Assembly: GCA_035541415.1 (NCBI GenBank)
Contig: DATKNI010000033.1
Span: 1-20,788, forward strand
Origin: JAKAGE01 sp035541415
GTDB taxonomy: Bacteria; Patescibacteriota; Minisyncoccia; UBA6257; 2-01-FULL-56-20
Length of the DNA stretch: 20,788 bases
Direction of reading: 5' to 3'
The position numbers and the translations under genes were made by a program. Of this stretch, positions 1-6,755 are shown piece by piece. The notes under the pieces were generated by a model. That model was given only the letters and a program-made list of their open reading frames with translations. It ran no database searches and was not told where the DNA came from. Numbering within the stretch: position 1 is the first letter of the stretch; each line of letters starts with the position of its first letter.

Positions 1-1
1 G

Positions 2-904
2 TTGGTTGAGGCGGGGGAGCGCAATAAAAATGTGGTGGCGTTGTGCGCCGACCTCACGGAGTCGACGCGCGTTGAAGCGTTCGCCAAAAAATTTCCCGAA
101 CGGTTTTTTGAACTCGGCGTTGCCGAGCAGAACATGGCGACCGTTGCCGCGGGTCTCGGTATCTCCGGGAAAATTCCATTCATCGCTTCGTATGCAACCT
201 TTTCTCCCGGCCGCAACTGGGAGCAAATCCGCACGACGATCGCGTACAACGATTCCAACGTGAAAGTCGCCGGACATCATGCCGGCATTTCGGTCGGCCC
301 CGACGGCGCAACGCACCAAGCAACCGAAGACATCGCCATCATGCGCGCGATGCCGAACATGCAAGTGTGGGTGCCGTGCGATGCGATCGAAGCCAAGAAG
401 GCGACGCTCGCCGCCGCGCACGTGTGGGGTCCTGTGTATCTTCGCTTCCAGCGCGAAAAGACGCCGGTGATAACGACCGAGGCGACGCCCTATATTCCGG
501 GCAAGGCGCATTTGTTTTGGACCTCCAAGAAGCCCGATGTTTTGATCATCGGCGCCGGCGCGCTCCTTTATAATGCCTTGCTTGCCGCCCGCGAGCTGGA
601 GAAAGATAAAATCGGCGCATTCGTGCTCGATGCGCATTCCATAAAGCCAATCGACGCAAAGAAAATCACCGAGCTCGCCAAGAAAGCGGGTGCCGTCGTG
701 ACGGTTGAAGAGCACCAAGTTTTGGGAGGGTTGGGCGGCGCCGTCGCGGAGGTGCTTGCGGCCTCGGCTCCGGTTCCCATTGAATTCATCGGCATGCAGA
801 ACACCTTTGGAGAATCCGGTCCGCCGGAAAAACTGATCGAGAAATACGGCATGGGGGTTCGTGATATCAAAGCGGCGGCGAAGAAGGCGATTCGAAGGAA
901 ATAA
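2..904 (+). CDS. Transketolase, C-terminal subunit (5'-truncated by window edge)
   Basis: This is the pyrimidine-binding and C-terminal half of a split transketolase, which with a separate N-terminal subunit transfers two-carbon ketol units between sugar phosphates in the non-oxidative pentose phosphate pathway. About 300 codons are visible. The motif GVAEQNM (Glu about residue 42 of the visible part) is the conserved Glu region that activates thiamine diphosphate. SYATF and GISVGPDGATHQATEDI follow in the order typical of the family. The C-terminal domain begins near residue 175 (PDVLIIGAGAL) and includes VEEHQVLGGLGGAVAEVL. The frame is open to the window edge, and the family usually has some 10-20 more residues, so the real start lies outside. 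The N-terminal subunit is probably just upstream (inference). It fits the nearby sugar kinase and aldolase genes metabolically. Confidence 0.93.
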   Translation: MVEAGERNKNVVALCADLTESTRVEAFAKKFPERFFELGVAEQNMATVAAGLGISGKIPFIASYATFSPGRNWEQIRTTIAYNDSNVKVAGHHAGISVGPDGATHQATEDIAIMRAMPNMQVWVPCDAIEAKKATLAAAHVWGPVYLRFQREKTPVITTEATPYIPGKAHLFWTSKKPDVLIIGAGALLYNALLAARELEKDKIGAFVLDAHSIKPIDAKKITELAKKAGAVVTVEEHQVLGGLGGAVAEVLAASAPVPIEFIGMQNTFGESGPPEKLIEKYGMGVRDIKAAAKKAIRRK

Positions 905-910
905 GATAGG

Positions 911-1037
911 CCAAGAGGGAGATGAGGCTGCCATTTTTGAGGTACGGTGTCGCGCCCTTCTGGGCGCGCACCTCCCTCTCGGCCGCCTTCGCGGCCTCCG
1001 AGAGCCCTCAAAACCGGCATCCTCATCTCCCTCTTGG
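911..1037. repeat. Long branched inverted repeat (three-way-junction-like element)
   Basis: Outer arms 911-927 and 1021-1037 are perfect 17-bp reverse complements. The pairing continues inward to 942/1006, giving 29 pairs out of 32 positions. Inside are two separate GC-rich hairpins: 951-957 with 962-968 (loop TTCT), and 976-986 with 991-1004 (11 pairs, one 3-nt bulge, loop CTTC). The whole could fold into a three-way junction. It lies 6 nt after the transketolase stop, so it may serve as a structured 3' end, a terminator substitute, or a dispersed palindromic element. No coding potential is convincing here. Confidence 0.75.
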
Positions 1038-1080
1038 AACTCCCTCTTTTATTTGTTCGAATCCTGCTCTGTGCACGTCA

Positions 1081-1111
1081 GAAAAGAAAAACCCGCCATC
1101 GCTGACGGGTT
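1081..1111 (-). terminator. Rho-independent terminator for the 69-aa membrane protein gene
   Basis: Read on the minus strand, an 8-bp stem (1104-1111 with 1090-1097, one G-T pair) with a 6-nt loop is followed by a T-rich run (complement of 1081-1089). It lies 25 nt past the stop of the minus-strand gene ending at 1137. Confidence 0.8.
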
Positions 1112-1136
1112 AATATTGGAGAAAAAAATCGTGACT

Positions 1137-1346
1137 TTATCTAGCTCGACCGGGGAAGCGGTCTGCCAACCACGTGATTCCACCAAGGCAGCCGATGATC
1201 AGGAGAACGCCGAGGATGAATATCACCCTGAACGGCCAGTGGTAGCCAGCGGCCTCCCAGTGATCCAGCGTCCCCACGAATCCGAGGCTGAATATAACGA
1301 CAAAGAACAATGCGAGCGCGATCGCAAAATACCGCTCAGCTTTCAT
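1137..1346 (-). CDS. Small two-helix membrane protein, unknown function
   Basis: This 69-aa protein has two predicted membrane helices, about residues 6-25 (rich in F, V, I, L) and 39-60. They are joined by a short loop with charged and aromatic residues, and the tail is basic (RFPGRAR), suggesting a cytoplasmic C-terminus. I do not recognise the family. The start is well supported: the plus-strand complement at 1351-1356 reads GAGGTG on the coding strand, 4 nt before ATG, a good Shine-Dalgarno site. A terminator follows the stop, so this is a single-gene unit. It is transcribed away from the gene at 1475. It could be a small envelope protein, but nothing more can be said. Confidence 0.75.
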   Translation of the reverse strand: MKAERYFAIALALFFVVIFSLGFVGTLDHWEAAGYHWPFRVIFILGVLLIIGCLGGITWLADRFPGRAR

Positions 1347-1367
1347 AGATCACCTCACGCCGATTTT

Positions 1368-1373
1368 AGTATA
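1368..1373 (-). promoter_or_regulatory. Putative -10 (TATACT) for the 69-aa gene
   Basis: On the minus strand TATACT lies 21 nt upstream of the ATG at 1346. I see no clear -35. This spacing gives a short leader that contains the Shine-Dalgarno site, unlike the leaderless arrangement of most genes in the window. Confidence 0.4.
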
Positions 1374-1407
1374 TCGTTCGAAAGCTGTCCACGTTTGCGC
1401 GGTAGAA

Positions 1408-1436
1408 TTGCCTTTGTGAAAATATTGGCCTATAGT
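1408..1436 (+). promoter_or_regulatory. Promoter TTGCCT-17-TATAGT for gene at 1475
   Basis: The -35 TTGCCT (1408-1413) and -10 TATAGT (1431-1436) are 17 nt apart. Transcription should begin near 1443, giving a leader of about 32 nt that carries GGAGGT at 1462-1467, 7 nt before the ATG. Confidence 0.65.
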
Positions 1437-1474
1437 ATTTTCAGTTTTTCAACATTGAAGCGGAGGTCGTAGAT

Positions 1475-1963
1475 ATGTCGAGTCAAGCAGAAATTCCGAG
1501 CGGGGAAGAATCGATTACCTTCAAAAGCTTGCCCGATGGGACCATCGGCTGTACCTCGTTTCCACAGAGCAACGACTTTGTCCATCTTGGCTTTCTCTTT
1601 GTGCGAATGACTGCGTGCGGGCAACCGACAGGAGATATTCTCCTCCAGAGCGATGTTACTGTTACTTGTCCCGAGTGTCTTGCTGAAATGCGGTATCGCG
1701 CGACGCATCGTGCAGCGGCAAGTCGATCCATTGGTGAAGTCACCCACAAGAAAGCTTTGCTTGTTAACTTGAAGCCAAAAGAAGGCAGTGGGGTGGGTGC
1801 GATGCTTCCTTTTGAAAACGGACTCGGTGAGTATGTGGGGAAGCTTCTCTTCCATGATGAGCATGGCTGGCAGATCGCAGACTCAGCCAACTATGAAGCT
1901 TTTGGCCCAGATCTTTTTGAGACGGCTCTCACATTGGCGCAAAAAGAATATCCTCGCGGATGA
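1475..1963 (+). CDS. Unknown soluble protein with a CPEC motif
   Basis: This 162-aa protein has no signal peptide or membrane helix. I do not recognise the family. One CPEC pair lies near residue 69, in the segment VTVTCPECLAEMRYRATHR. With further Cys and His around it this could form a metal site, but a second CxxC pair is missing, so a full zinc ribbon is not evident. The start at 1475 is fixed by GGAGGT (1462-1467) with 7-nt spacing and by a good promoter at 1408-1436. A strong terminator at 1996-2023 closes it as a single-gene unit. The next gene starts at 2065 from its own promoter. The function is open. Confidence 0.8.
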   Translation: MSSQAEIPSGEESITFKSLPDGTIGCTSFPQSNDFVHLGFLFVRMTACGQPTGDILLQSDVTVTCPECLAEMRYRATHRAAASRSIGEVTHKKALLVNLKPKEGSGVGAMLPFENGLGEYVGKLLFHDEHGWQIADSANYEAFGPDLFETALTLAQKEYPRG

Positions 1964-1995
1964 TTGTTTGATCAAATTAAAGTGCCCGCTTTAAC

Positions 1996-2023
1996 GGGGT
2001 AGGCAAACGCTTGCCCCTTTTTT
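1996..2023 (+). terminator. Rho-independent terminator after gene 1475-1963
   Basis: A stem GGCAA (2002-2006) with TTGCC (2011-2015) is extended by GGGG (1996-1999) facing the trailing CC across a small bulge. Six T follow at 2018-2023. Confidence 0.8.
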
Positions 2024-2048
2024 ATTTTTAAAACACGCCCGCTTAATA

Positions 2049-2057
2049 TGTTACAAT
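2049..2057 (+). promoter_or_regulatory. Extended -10 promoter (TGtTACAAT) for the PfkB gene
   Basis: TG at 2049-2050, one base, then TACAAT at 2052-2057. Exactly 7 nt separate it from the ATG at 2065, so the first transcribed base should be at or next to the start codon (leaderless mRNA). No Shine-Dalgarno site is present. Confidence 0.65.
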
Positions 2058-2064
2058 TTGAATA

Positions 2065-3066
2065 ATGAAACGCCCTTACGATTTGGTGTGCATCGGCGAC
2101 GTGGTGATGGATGCTTTCATCCAGCTCCACGAGGCATCGGTGCACTGCAGCCTCAACCACGAGGACTGCCAGCTTTGCATGTCGTTCGCAACAAAAATTC
2201 CGTATGAGTCGCTCGTTGTGATTCCGGCGGTCGGCAACGCCTCGAATGTCGCCGTTGGCGCCTCGCGCCTCGGCCTCAATGTGGCCATGCTCACGGCCGT
2301 GGGGGACGACCATTATGGCCAGGAAATCCTTGATGTATATCGCAAAGAGGGCGTGGCAACCAAGTTTGTCCATGTAAACAAGCACAAACCGACAAATTAC
2401 CACTTTGTACTCACGTACAAGGCGGAACGTACGATCCTTATTAAGCACCAGGAATACCGCTACGACGAGCCCAAGCTGCTCGATGGCAAAACTGATTGGA
2501 TTTATTTTTCCTCGATCGCCGAGCACACGTTGCCGTTCCACAAAAAAGTTGGGGCCTATCTCAAGGCGCATCCCGATGTTCGCATGGGATTCAACCCGGG
2601 CACGTTCCAACTCCGCTTCGGCGTGGAAAAGATCCGCGAGATCTACAAGTACACGTACGTCGTGTTTATCAATAAAGAAGAAGCGGAATTCATTTTGCAC
2701 AAAAAGCCGGGCACCGATATTCACGACCTTTTCAAAGGCATGCACAAGCTTGGCCCAAAGGTGGTTGTGATCACCGACGGTCCCGATGGCGCGTATGCAT
2801 CCGATGGCGTGAATGCATATTTCATGCCGCCGTATCCGGATCCCAAGCCGCCGGTTTCGCGCACGGGCGCCGGCGACGCGTTCTCAACCGGATTCTTGTG
2901 CGCGCTTATCTACGGCCTTCCCGTGCACGAGGCCTTGCGATGGGCTCCGATTGAATCTATGCATGTGGTGCAATTCTTTGGCGCACAGACCGGATTGCTC
3001 ACCAAGAAAAACCTCACGACGCTTCTTGGCAAGGCTCCCAAGAAATATCAGGCGAAAACAATTTAG
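2065..3066 (+). CDS. PfkB/ribokinase-family sugar kinase
   Basis: This 333-aa protein matches the PfkB family, which phosphorylates sugars, sugar phosphates or nucleosides using ATP. It has the N-terminal strand LVCIGDVVMDAF (residues 7-18), the first PfkB signature region (about 55-86, with GNASNVAVGASRLG and AVGDDHYG), and the second signature RTGAGDAFSTGF with the catalytic base Asp271. Residues 228-270 form the usual nucleotide-binding part (VVVITDGPDGAY). An unusual feature is three Cys at 28, 35 and 38 in the lid region. The aldolase gene follows after only 15 nt, so the pair is one operon. With the nearby transketolase it points to pentose phosphate/fructose phosphate metabolism. The exact substrate (fructose 6-phosphate, ribose or another) cannot be read from sequence. 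Confidence 0.88.
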   Translation: MKRPYDLVCIGDVVMDAFIQLHEASVHCSLNHEDCQLCMSFATKIPYESLVVIPAVGNASNVAVGASRLGLNVAMLTAVGDDHYGQEILDVYRKEGVATKFVHVNKHKPTNYHFVLTYKAERTILIKHQEYRYDEPKLLDGKTDWIYFSSIAEHTLPFHKKVGAYLKAHPDVRMGFNPGTFQLRFGVEKIREIYKYTYVVFINKEEAEFILHKKPGTDIHDLFKGMHKLGPKVVVITDGPDGAYASDGVNAYFMPPYPDPKPPVSRTGAGDAFSTGFLCALIYGLPVHEALRWAPIESMHVVQFFGAQTGLLTKKNLTTLLGKAPKKYQAKTI

Positions 3067-3081
3067 TCCGCCATTTGACTT

Positions 3082-3966
3082 ATGAAAACGTTGCGTGAAG
3101 TTTTGAAGGATGCCGATACGCGCCGCGTTGCCATCGGCCACTTTAACATTTCCGATTACGGCACGCTTCGCGGCATTTTCGACGGCGCTCGCGAGTTCAG
3201 CAAAAATCTTGCCATACCGCTGCCGATTCTGATCGGCGTTTCCGAAGGCGAACGGGAATTTTTGGGAGTAAAGCAGGCAGCGGCGCTCATAAAAAGTTTG
3301 CGCGAAACGTACGAATATCCGGTTTTCATCAACGCCGATCACACCCATTCGCTCGACAAGGTGAGAGAAGCGGCAGAAGCCGGCTTTGATGAAGTCTTGT
3401 ACGACGGCTCCAAGCTTCCGATGGAAGAAAATATCAAGACCACCAAGCAGGCGGTCGAGATCGTAAAATCGATCAACCCGGAAATTATCGTTGAAGGAGA
3501 AATCGGCTATATCGGATCATCGTCGGAAATCGTGGCGCAACGGCCGGAAGGGATCCAGCTTTCAACGCCGCAGGAGGCCGTTCAGTTTGTGAAGGAAACC
3601 AATGTTGATGTTCTCGCGCCCGCGGTCGGCAATATGCACGGGCTTCTCGCGGATATGGCAACCGGCAAAATCCACAAAAAGCTCGACATCGATCTTATTA
3701 TCCAAATAAAAGAAGCGTGCAAGATTTTTATGACGCTTCACGGCGGGTCGGGAACGGCGGACGAAGATTTTGCCGCCGCCGCCAAGAACGGCATGACGAT
3801 CATCCACGTCTCGAGCGAGCTCCGCCTCGCGTGGCGGCGCGGCATGGAGCAGTCGCTCGGCAAAGATCCGAATGAAATCGCGCCCTACAAGCTCCTCGGC
3901 CAATCGGTTGATAACATCAAAAAGATCGTCGAAGATCGCATTAAGCTTTTCGGCGGCATCCAATAA
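3082..3966 (+). CDS. fba: Class II fructose-bisphosphate aldolase
   Basis: This 294-aa zinc enzyme cleaves fructose 1,6-bisphosphate into dihydroxyacetone phosphate and glyceraldehyde 3-phosphate, or runs in reverse. The family motifs appear in order: NADHTH (catalytic Asp86, zinc ligand His87), LYDGSKLP (107-113), VEGEIGYIGSSSE (137-149), GNMHG (zinc ligand His186) and TLHGGSG (zinc ligand His220). The canonical INVDTD-like region near the end is replaced by HVSSELRLA (242-250), so substrate handling there may differ. The length is normal. The gene follows the PfkB kinase by 15 nt without a Shine-Dalgarno site and ends in a terminator. A tagatose-bisphosphate aldolase role is possible, since the two are hard to separate by sequence alone. 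Confidence 0.92.
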   Translation: MKTLREVLKDADTRRVAIGHFNISDYGTLRGIFDGAREFSKNLAIPLPILIGVSEGEREFLGVKQAAALIKSLRETYEYPVFINADHTHSLDKVREAAEAGFDEVLYDGSKLPMEENIKTTKQAVEIVKSINPEIIVEGEIGYIGSSSEIVAQRPEGIQLSTPQEAVQFVKETNVDVLAPAVGNMHGLLADMATGKIHKKLDIDLIIQIKEACKIFMTLHGGSGTADEDFAAAAKNGMTIIHVSSELRLAWRRGMEQSLGKDPNEIAPYKLLGQSVDNIKKIVEDRIKLFGGIQ

Positions 3967-3968
3967 AG

Positions 3969-3995
3969 AACACCGCCTAAGTCAAGCGGTGTTTT
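3969..3995. terminator. Bidirectional terminator between fba and the DUF4870 gene
   Basis: An 8-bp perfect stem, AACACCGC (3969-3976) with GCGGTGTT (3986-3993), has a 9-nt loop. It continues into T residues on the plus side and a weaker T-containing run on the minus side. It separates two convergent genes. Confidence 0.8.
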
Positions 3996-4013
3996 AAAAT
4001 CTTTTAATGATTT

Positions 4014-4370
4014 TTAGAAGCTGAAGTTCTTGGCGTAGCGTCCCACGAGCGGCAGTTCTTTTTCCTGTCCGTTTACCACATTCACGACGCCCATGACGAT
4101 GAGCACGACCGAGATGACGGAGAAGATCCAGACGACGAGCCATCCGAGGAACGGAATCATTCCGATCACCCAGCCAATTGCCTCAAAGATGAGCAGCGCA
4201 AGACCCTGCTTGATGTGATACTTCACGAACGGATCGCCCTTTGCATCAGTGAGGAAGGGGATGACAATGAGAATCCCCAAATAGGCAAAAATCGCCATCA
4301 CGTTGACCTTTTTCTCCGAACCGTGCATTTCTGCTCCCGCAGCCGCACCCTGACCAGTGGTGTTGTTCAT
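4014..4370 (-). CDS. DUF4870/Tic20-like small membrane protein
   Basis: This 118-aa protein resembles DUF4870-type membrane proteins, which are frequent in Patescibacteria and have no established function. The polar N-terminus (residues 1-20) is followed by three predicted membrane helices at about 23-40, 55-72 and 74-97. Diagnostic text includes FAYLGILIVIPFLTD, then DPFVKYHIKQGL before helix 2, and a C-terminal stretch around QEKELPLVGR. It converges on fba across a shared terminator and diverges from rplY, only 60 nt away between start codons. A TGn-extended TATACT ends 6 nt before the ATG, so its mRNA should be leaderless. A role in membrane transport or envelope maintenance would be speculation. 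Confidence 0.85.
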   Translation of the reverse strand: MNNTTGQGAAAGAEMHGSEKKVNVMAIFAYLGILIVIPFLTDAKGDPFVKYHIKQGLALLIFEAIGWVIGMIPFLGWLVVWIFSVISVVLIVMGVVNVVNGQEKELPLVGRYAKNFSF

Positions 4371-4376
4371 GCCTTT

Positions 4377-4385
4377 AGTATAGCA
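4377..4385 (-). promoter_or_regulatory. Extended -10 (TGcTATACT) for the DUF4870 gene
   Basis: On the minus strand TATACT (complement of 4377-4382) is preceded by TGC (4383-4385). Six nt separate it from the ATG. It lies between the DUF4870 start and the rplY -35, so the two divergent promoters are packed into about 60 bp. Confidence 0.65.
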
Positions 4386-4394
4386 AACAGGGTG

Positions 4395-4423
4395 TTGCCA
4401 TCCTGAAGTTCTTTTGCTACACT
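4395..4423 (+). promoter_or_regulatory. Promoter TTGCCA-17-TACACT for rplY (leaderless)
   Basis: The -35 TTGCCA (4395-4400), 17-nt spacer and -10 TACACT (4418-4423) are followed by 7 nt and then ATG at 4431. Predicted transcription starts at the start codon. There is no Shine-Dalgarno site. Confidence 0.75.
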
Positions 4424-4430
4424 ATTGCCT

Positions 4431-5102
4431 ATGGATTTAGCCGTCAAAACACGCGAAATCATCGGCAAGAAGGTTCGTGCGCTCCGCCGCGAGGGCATGG
4501 TTCCTGCCGAACTCTACGGGCACGGCATTGAGAACGTGCACCTCGCGGTTTCCGCAAAAGAATTCAACAAAGTTTATAAAGAAGCCGGACAGACGGGCGT
4601 TATTACGCTTCTCGTCGGGAAAGAAAAGCGCCCGGCGATGATTCACGAAATCATGCGCGACTCCGTTACGGGAGACTTCCTCCACGTTGATTTTCACCAG
4701 ATCCGCATGGATGAAAAGATCACGGCAAAAGTTCCGCTCGTCTTTGCGGGCGAGGCCCCGGCCGTAAAAGAAAAAGGCGCGATCCTCAACAAGGCGATCC
4801 TCGAAATCGAAGTCGAAGCGTTGCCGGCCAGCATGCCGCACGAAATCACAGTCGACCTCGCAAGTCTCAAAGAATTGAACGAGAGTATTTACGTCAAAGA
4901 CATCAAGCGTCCGCACGGCGTAAAGTTCCTTGTTGAGGACACGGCCGCAGTCGTGACGGCAACCGAACCGAAGGCCGAAGAAGAGGCTCCGGCGCCGGCG
5001 ATGGATGTTACCGATATCAAAGTGGAAACCGAAGAGAAAAAAGCGGAGCGCCAGGCAGAAAAGGCAAAGGAAGGTCCCACAGACAAAGCGGAAGCCAAAT
5101 GA
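4431..5102 (+). CDS. rplY: 50S ribosomal protein L25 (general stress protein Ctc type)
   Basis: This 223-aa protein binds 5S rRNA in the large ribosomal subunit. It is the long two-domain Ctc form. The N-terminal L25 domain (about residues 1-90) shows REIIGKKVRALRREGMVPAELYG and FLHVDFHQI. The C-terminal beta domain (about 95-185) shows VPLVFAGEAPAVKEKGAIL and LPASMPHEITVDL. After residue 185 comes a low-complexity, charged tail rich in E, K and A. I chose ATG 4431 over the in-frame TTG at 4425 because L25 proteins start just before the LAVKTRE-like strand and because the promoter places the transcript start at about 4431. A perfect hairpin terminator follows the stop. Confidence 0.93.
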   Translation: MDLAVKTREIIGKKVRALRREGMVPAELYGHGIENVHLAVSAKEFNKVYKEAGQTGVITLLVGKEKRPAMIHEIMRDSVTGDFLHVDFHQIRMDEKITAKVPLVFAGEAPAVKEKGAILNKAILEIEVEALPASMPHEITVDLASLKELNESIYVKDIKRPHGVKFLVEDTAAVVTATEPKAEEEAPAPAMDVTDIKVETEEKKAERQAEKAKEGPTDKAEAK

Positions 5103-5120
5103 TAGAACGAACGATACGAG

Positions 5121-5147
5121 AAAGGCCACCGAAATCGGTGGCCTTTT
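5121..5147 (+). terminator. Strong terminator after rplY
   Basis: An 11-bp perfect stem (5121-5131 with 5136-5146, core GGCCACCG/CGGTGGCC) has a 4-nt loop and ends in TTTT. The A-run on the other side makes it potentially bidirectional. Confidence 0.88.
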
Positions 5148-5200
5148 GGTTGTGAGCACGTGATGGTCGCGCGAGGTAACCAGATCTGGCCCTTTTAAGT

Positions 5201-5206
5201 TATAAT
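5201..5206 (+). promoter_or_regulatory. Perfect -10 TATAAT before the lytic transglycosylase gene
   Basis: TATAAT lies 11 nt before ATG 5218, predicting a leader of only about 4-5 nt. No clear -35 or Shine-Dalgarno site is visible. Confidence 0.6.
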
Positions 5207-5217
5207 AGAAGTAATAT

Positions 5218-6714
5218 ATGGCTCGGCTCCTTAAACCGAAAACGTTCGGCGATGTTTCCACCCGGCGCGGCGGCTGGACCACCTTTTCGCGCCTTAAAAA
5301 GCGCATCAATCTCACGGAGCGCCCCCGCGAAATCCATATTCCGGTCACGGCAGTCCTGCGCCTCATGATCTACGCCGGCGCTGCCGTATTTTTGATCTTC
5401 GGTTCGGTCACGGCGCCGACATTTTCCAGCGTCACCAAAGCGCAGAGCAGCGGCGATGCCCTTGGCGCATCAAGTTCCACGATTGATCCCGCAACCGAAC
5501 AGCAGCAGCTCCAGCAACAACTCCAACAGCTCGAAGGACAGATCGATACGTATCAGGGGCAGATCCAAAGCTATCAAAGCCAAGGAAAAACCTTGAGCGG
5601 GCAGATCACCCAGCTCAATAACAAAATCGCGAGCCTCAATTTGCAGATCCAGGCGATCAACCTTACGATGACCCAGCTCGACAAGGAGATTTCGCAGACG
5701 CAATCGCAAATCGATGTGACTCAGGCTGATATCCAGGATAAAAAATCTGCAATTGCCGGCCTCATGAAAAATTTGTATCAAGAAGATCAAGCAAGCCTCA
5801 TCGAAGTGTTTCTCAAGAGCCCCCACCTTTCTGATTTTTGGGATAATACGCAGAACATAACGTTGTTGCAGGACAACTTGCATGTTGCCGTGCAACAAGT
5901 GACGGATTTGCAGGGCGAGCTGCAGAACCAGGTGCAGGAATTCGCGGTATCGCGCGACGCGGCCTCAACGGCAAAACAATATCAGCTCGCGCAGCAGCAG
6001 GCGATCGCAAGCACGAAGACGGAAAAGACGCAATTGCTCGCGGAAACCAAAGGACAGGAATCAAAGTACCAGCAGCTCCTCGTGCAGACGCAGGCAACGG
6101 CAGCGCAGATCAGGAGCCGCATTTTCCAATTGCTCGGCGGCGGCCAGCTTTCATTCGGCGACGCCTATCAATATGCCAAACTCGCCGGAAATTCGGCCGG
6201 CATCGATCCGGCATTCATTTTGGCGATTCTCGATCACGAATCGGCGCTCGGACAGAATGTCGGCAAGTGCACCTATCAGAAGGCAATGAGCCCGTCCAAT
6301 GTCCCGATTTTCCTCACGATCACGCAGCAGCTGCACCTTGATCCGAATACCATGCTGGTTTCGTGCGCGAATGCGGACGGTGCCTATGGCGGCGCCATGG
6401 GCCCGGCGCAGTTCGTTCCGTCGACGTGGGAACTCTATGCGTCGGCGATCACGCAGGTGACCGGCGATAATCCGCCGTCGCCGTGGAATAATTCCGATGC
6501 ATTTGTCGCAACGGCATTATATCTGCGCGACGCCATGACGGGCTGCAAGGCGGCCTACAGCTCCGTCATCAGCCAGGAACGCTGCACGGCGGCAAAGTAT
6601 TACGCCGGCTCGCATTGGAAGAGCTATCTCTGGACCTATGGCGAGGCGGTGGTTGAACGCGCCCAGGGCTTTGCCTCGGACATCGCAACGCTTAATGGAA
6701 CGAGCACCGGCTAG
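5218..6714 (+). CDS. Membrane-anchored coiled-coil protein with C-terminal lytic transglycosylase (MltB-like) domain
   Basis: This 498-aa protein has a basic cytoplasmic N-terminus (1-40), one membrane helix (about 43-66), a long Gln-rich coiled coil (about 92-300) like that of EnvC/CwlO-type murein hydrolase factors, and a C-terminal transglycosylase fold (about 312-490). The catalytic Glu is most likely E341 in ILDHESALGQNVG. The second family motif is GAYGGAMGPAQFVPSTW (388-404), close to the MltB pattern. Such enzymes cleave the glycan strand of peptidoglycan. Cys at 351, 383, 443 and 456 could form disulfides outside the cell. The coiled coil may hold the enzyme at the division site or regulate it (inference from EnvC-like proteins). 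It sits alone, between the rplY terminator and the M16 peptidase promoter. Confidence 0.85.
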   Translation: MARLLKPKTFGDVSTRRGGWTTFSRLKKRINLTERPREIHIPVTAVLRLMIYAGAAVFLIFGSVTAPTFSSVTKAQSSGDALGASSSTIDPATEQQQLQQQLQQLEGQIDTYQGQIQSYQSQGKTLSGQITQLNNKIASLNLQIQAINLTMTQLDKEISQTQSQIDVTQADIQDKKSAIAGLMKNLYQEDQASLIEVFLKSPHLSDFWDNTQNITLLQDNLHVAVQQVTDLQGELQNQVQEFAVSRDAASTAKQYQLAQQQAIASTKTEKTQLLAETKGQESKYQQLLVQTQATAAQIRSRIFQLLGGGQLSFGDAYQYAKLAGNSAGIDPAFILAILDHESALGQNVGKCTYQKAMSPSNVPIFLTITQQLHLDPNTMLVSCANADGAYGGAMGPAQFVPSTWELYASAITQVTGDNPPSPWNNSDAFVATALYLRDAMTGCKAAYSSVISQERCTAAKYYAGSHWKSYLWTYGEAVVERAQGFASDIATLNGTSTG

Positions 6715-6743
6715 CGCATGAAACGGGCGCCGGCCCTTTCCGT

Positions 6744-6749
6744 TATAAT
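6744..6749 (+). promoter_or_regulatory. Perfect -10 TATAAT for the M16 peptidase gene (leaderless)
   Basis: TATAAT ends 6 nt before the ATG at 6756. No convincing -35 and no Shine-Dalgarno site are present. Confidence 0.65.
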
Positions 6750-6755
6750 GCTTAT

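Noticed and set aside
4437..5366. Long minus-strand open frame (309 codons) opposite rplY and the following gene
   Set aside because: It lies wholly over strongly supported genes and a terminator; its composition (runs of F, R, D) is that of a mirror frame and no motif is seen.
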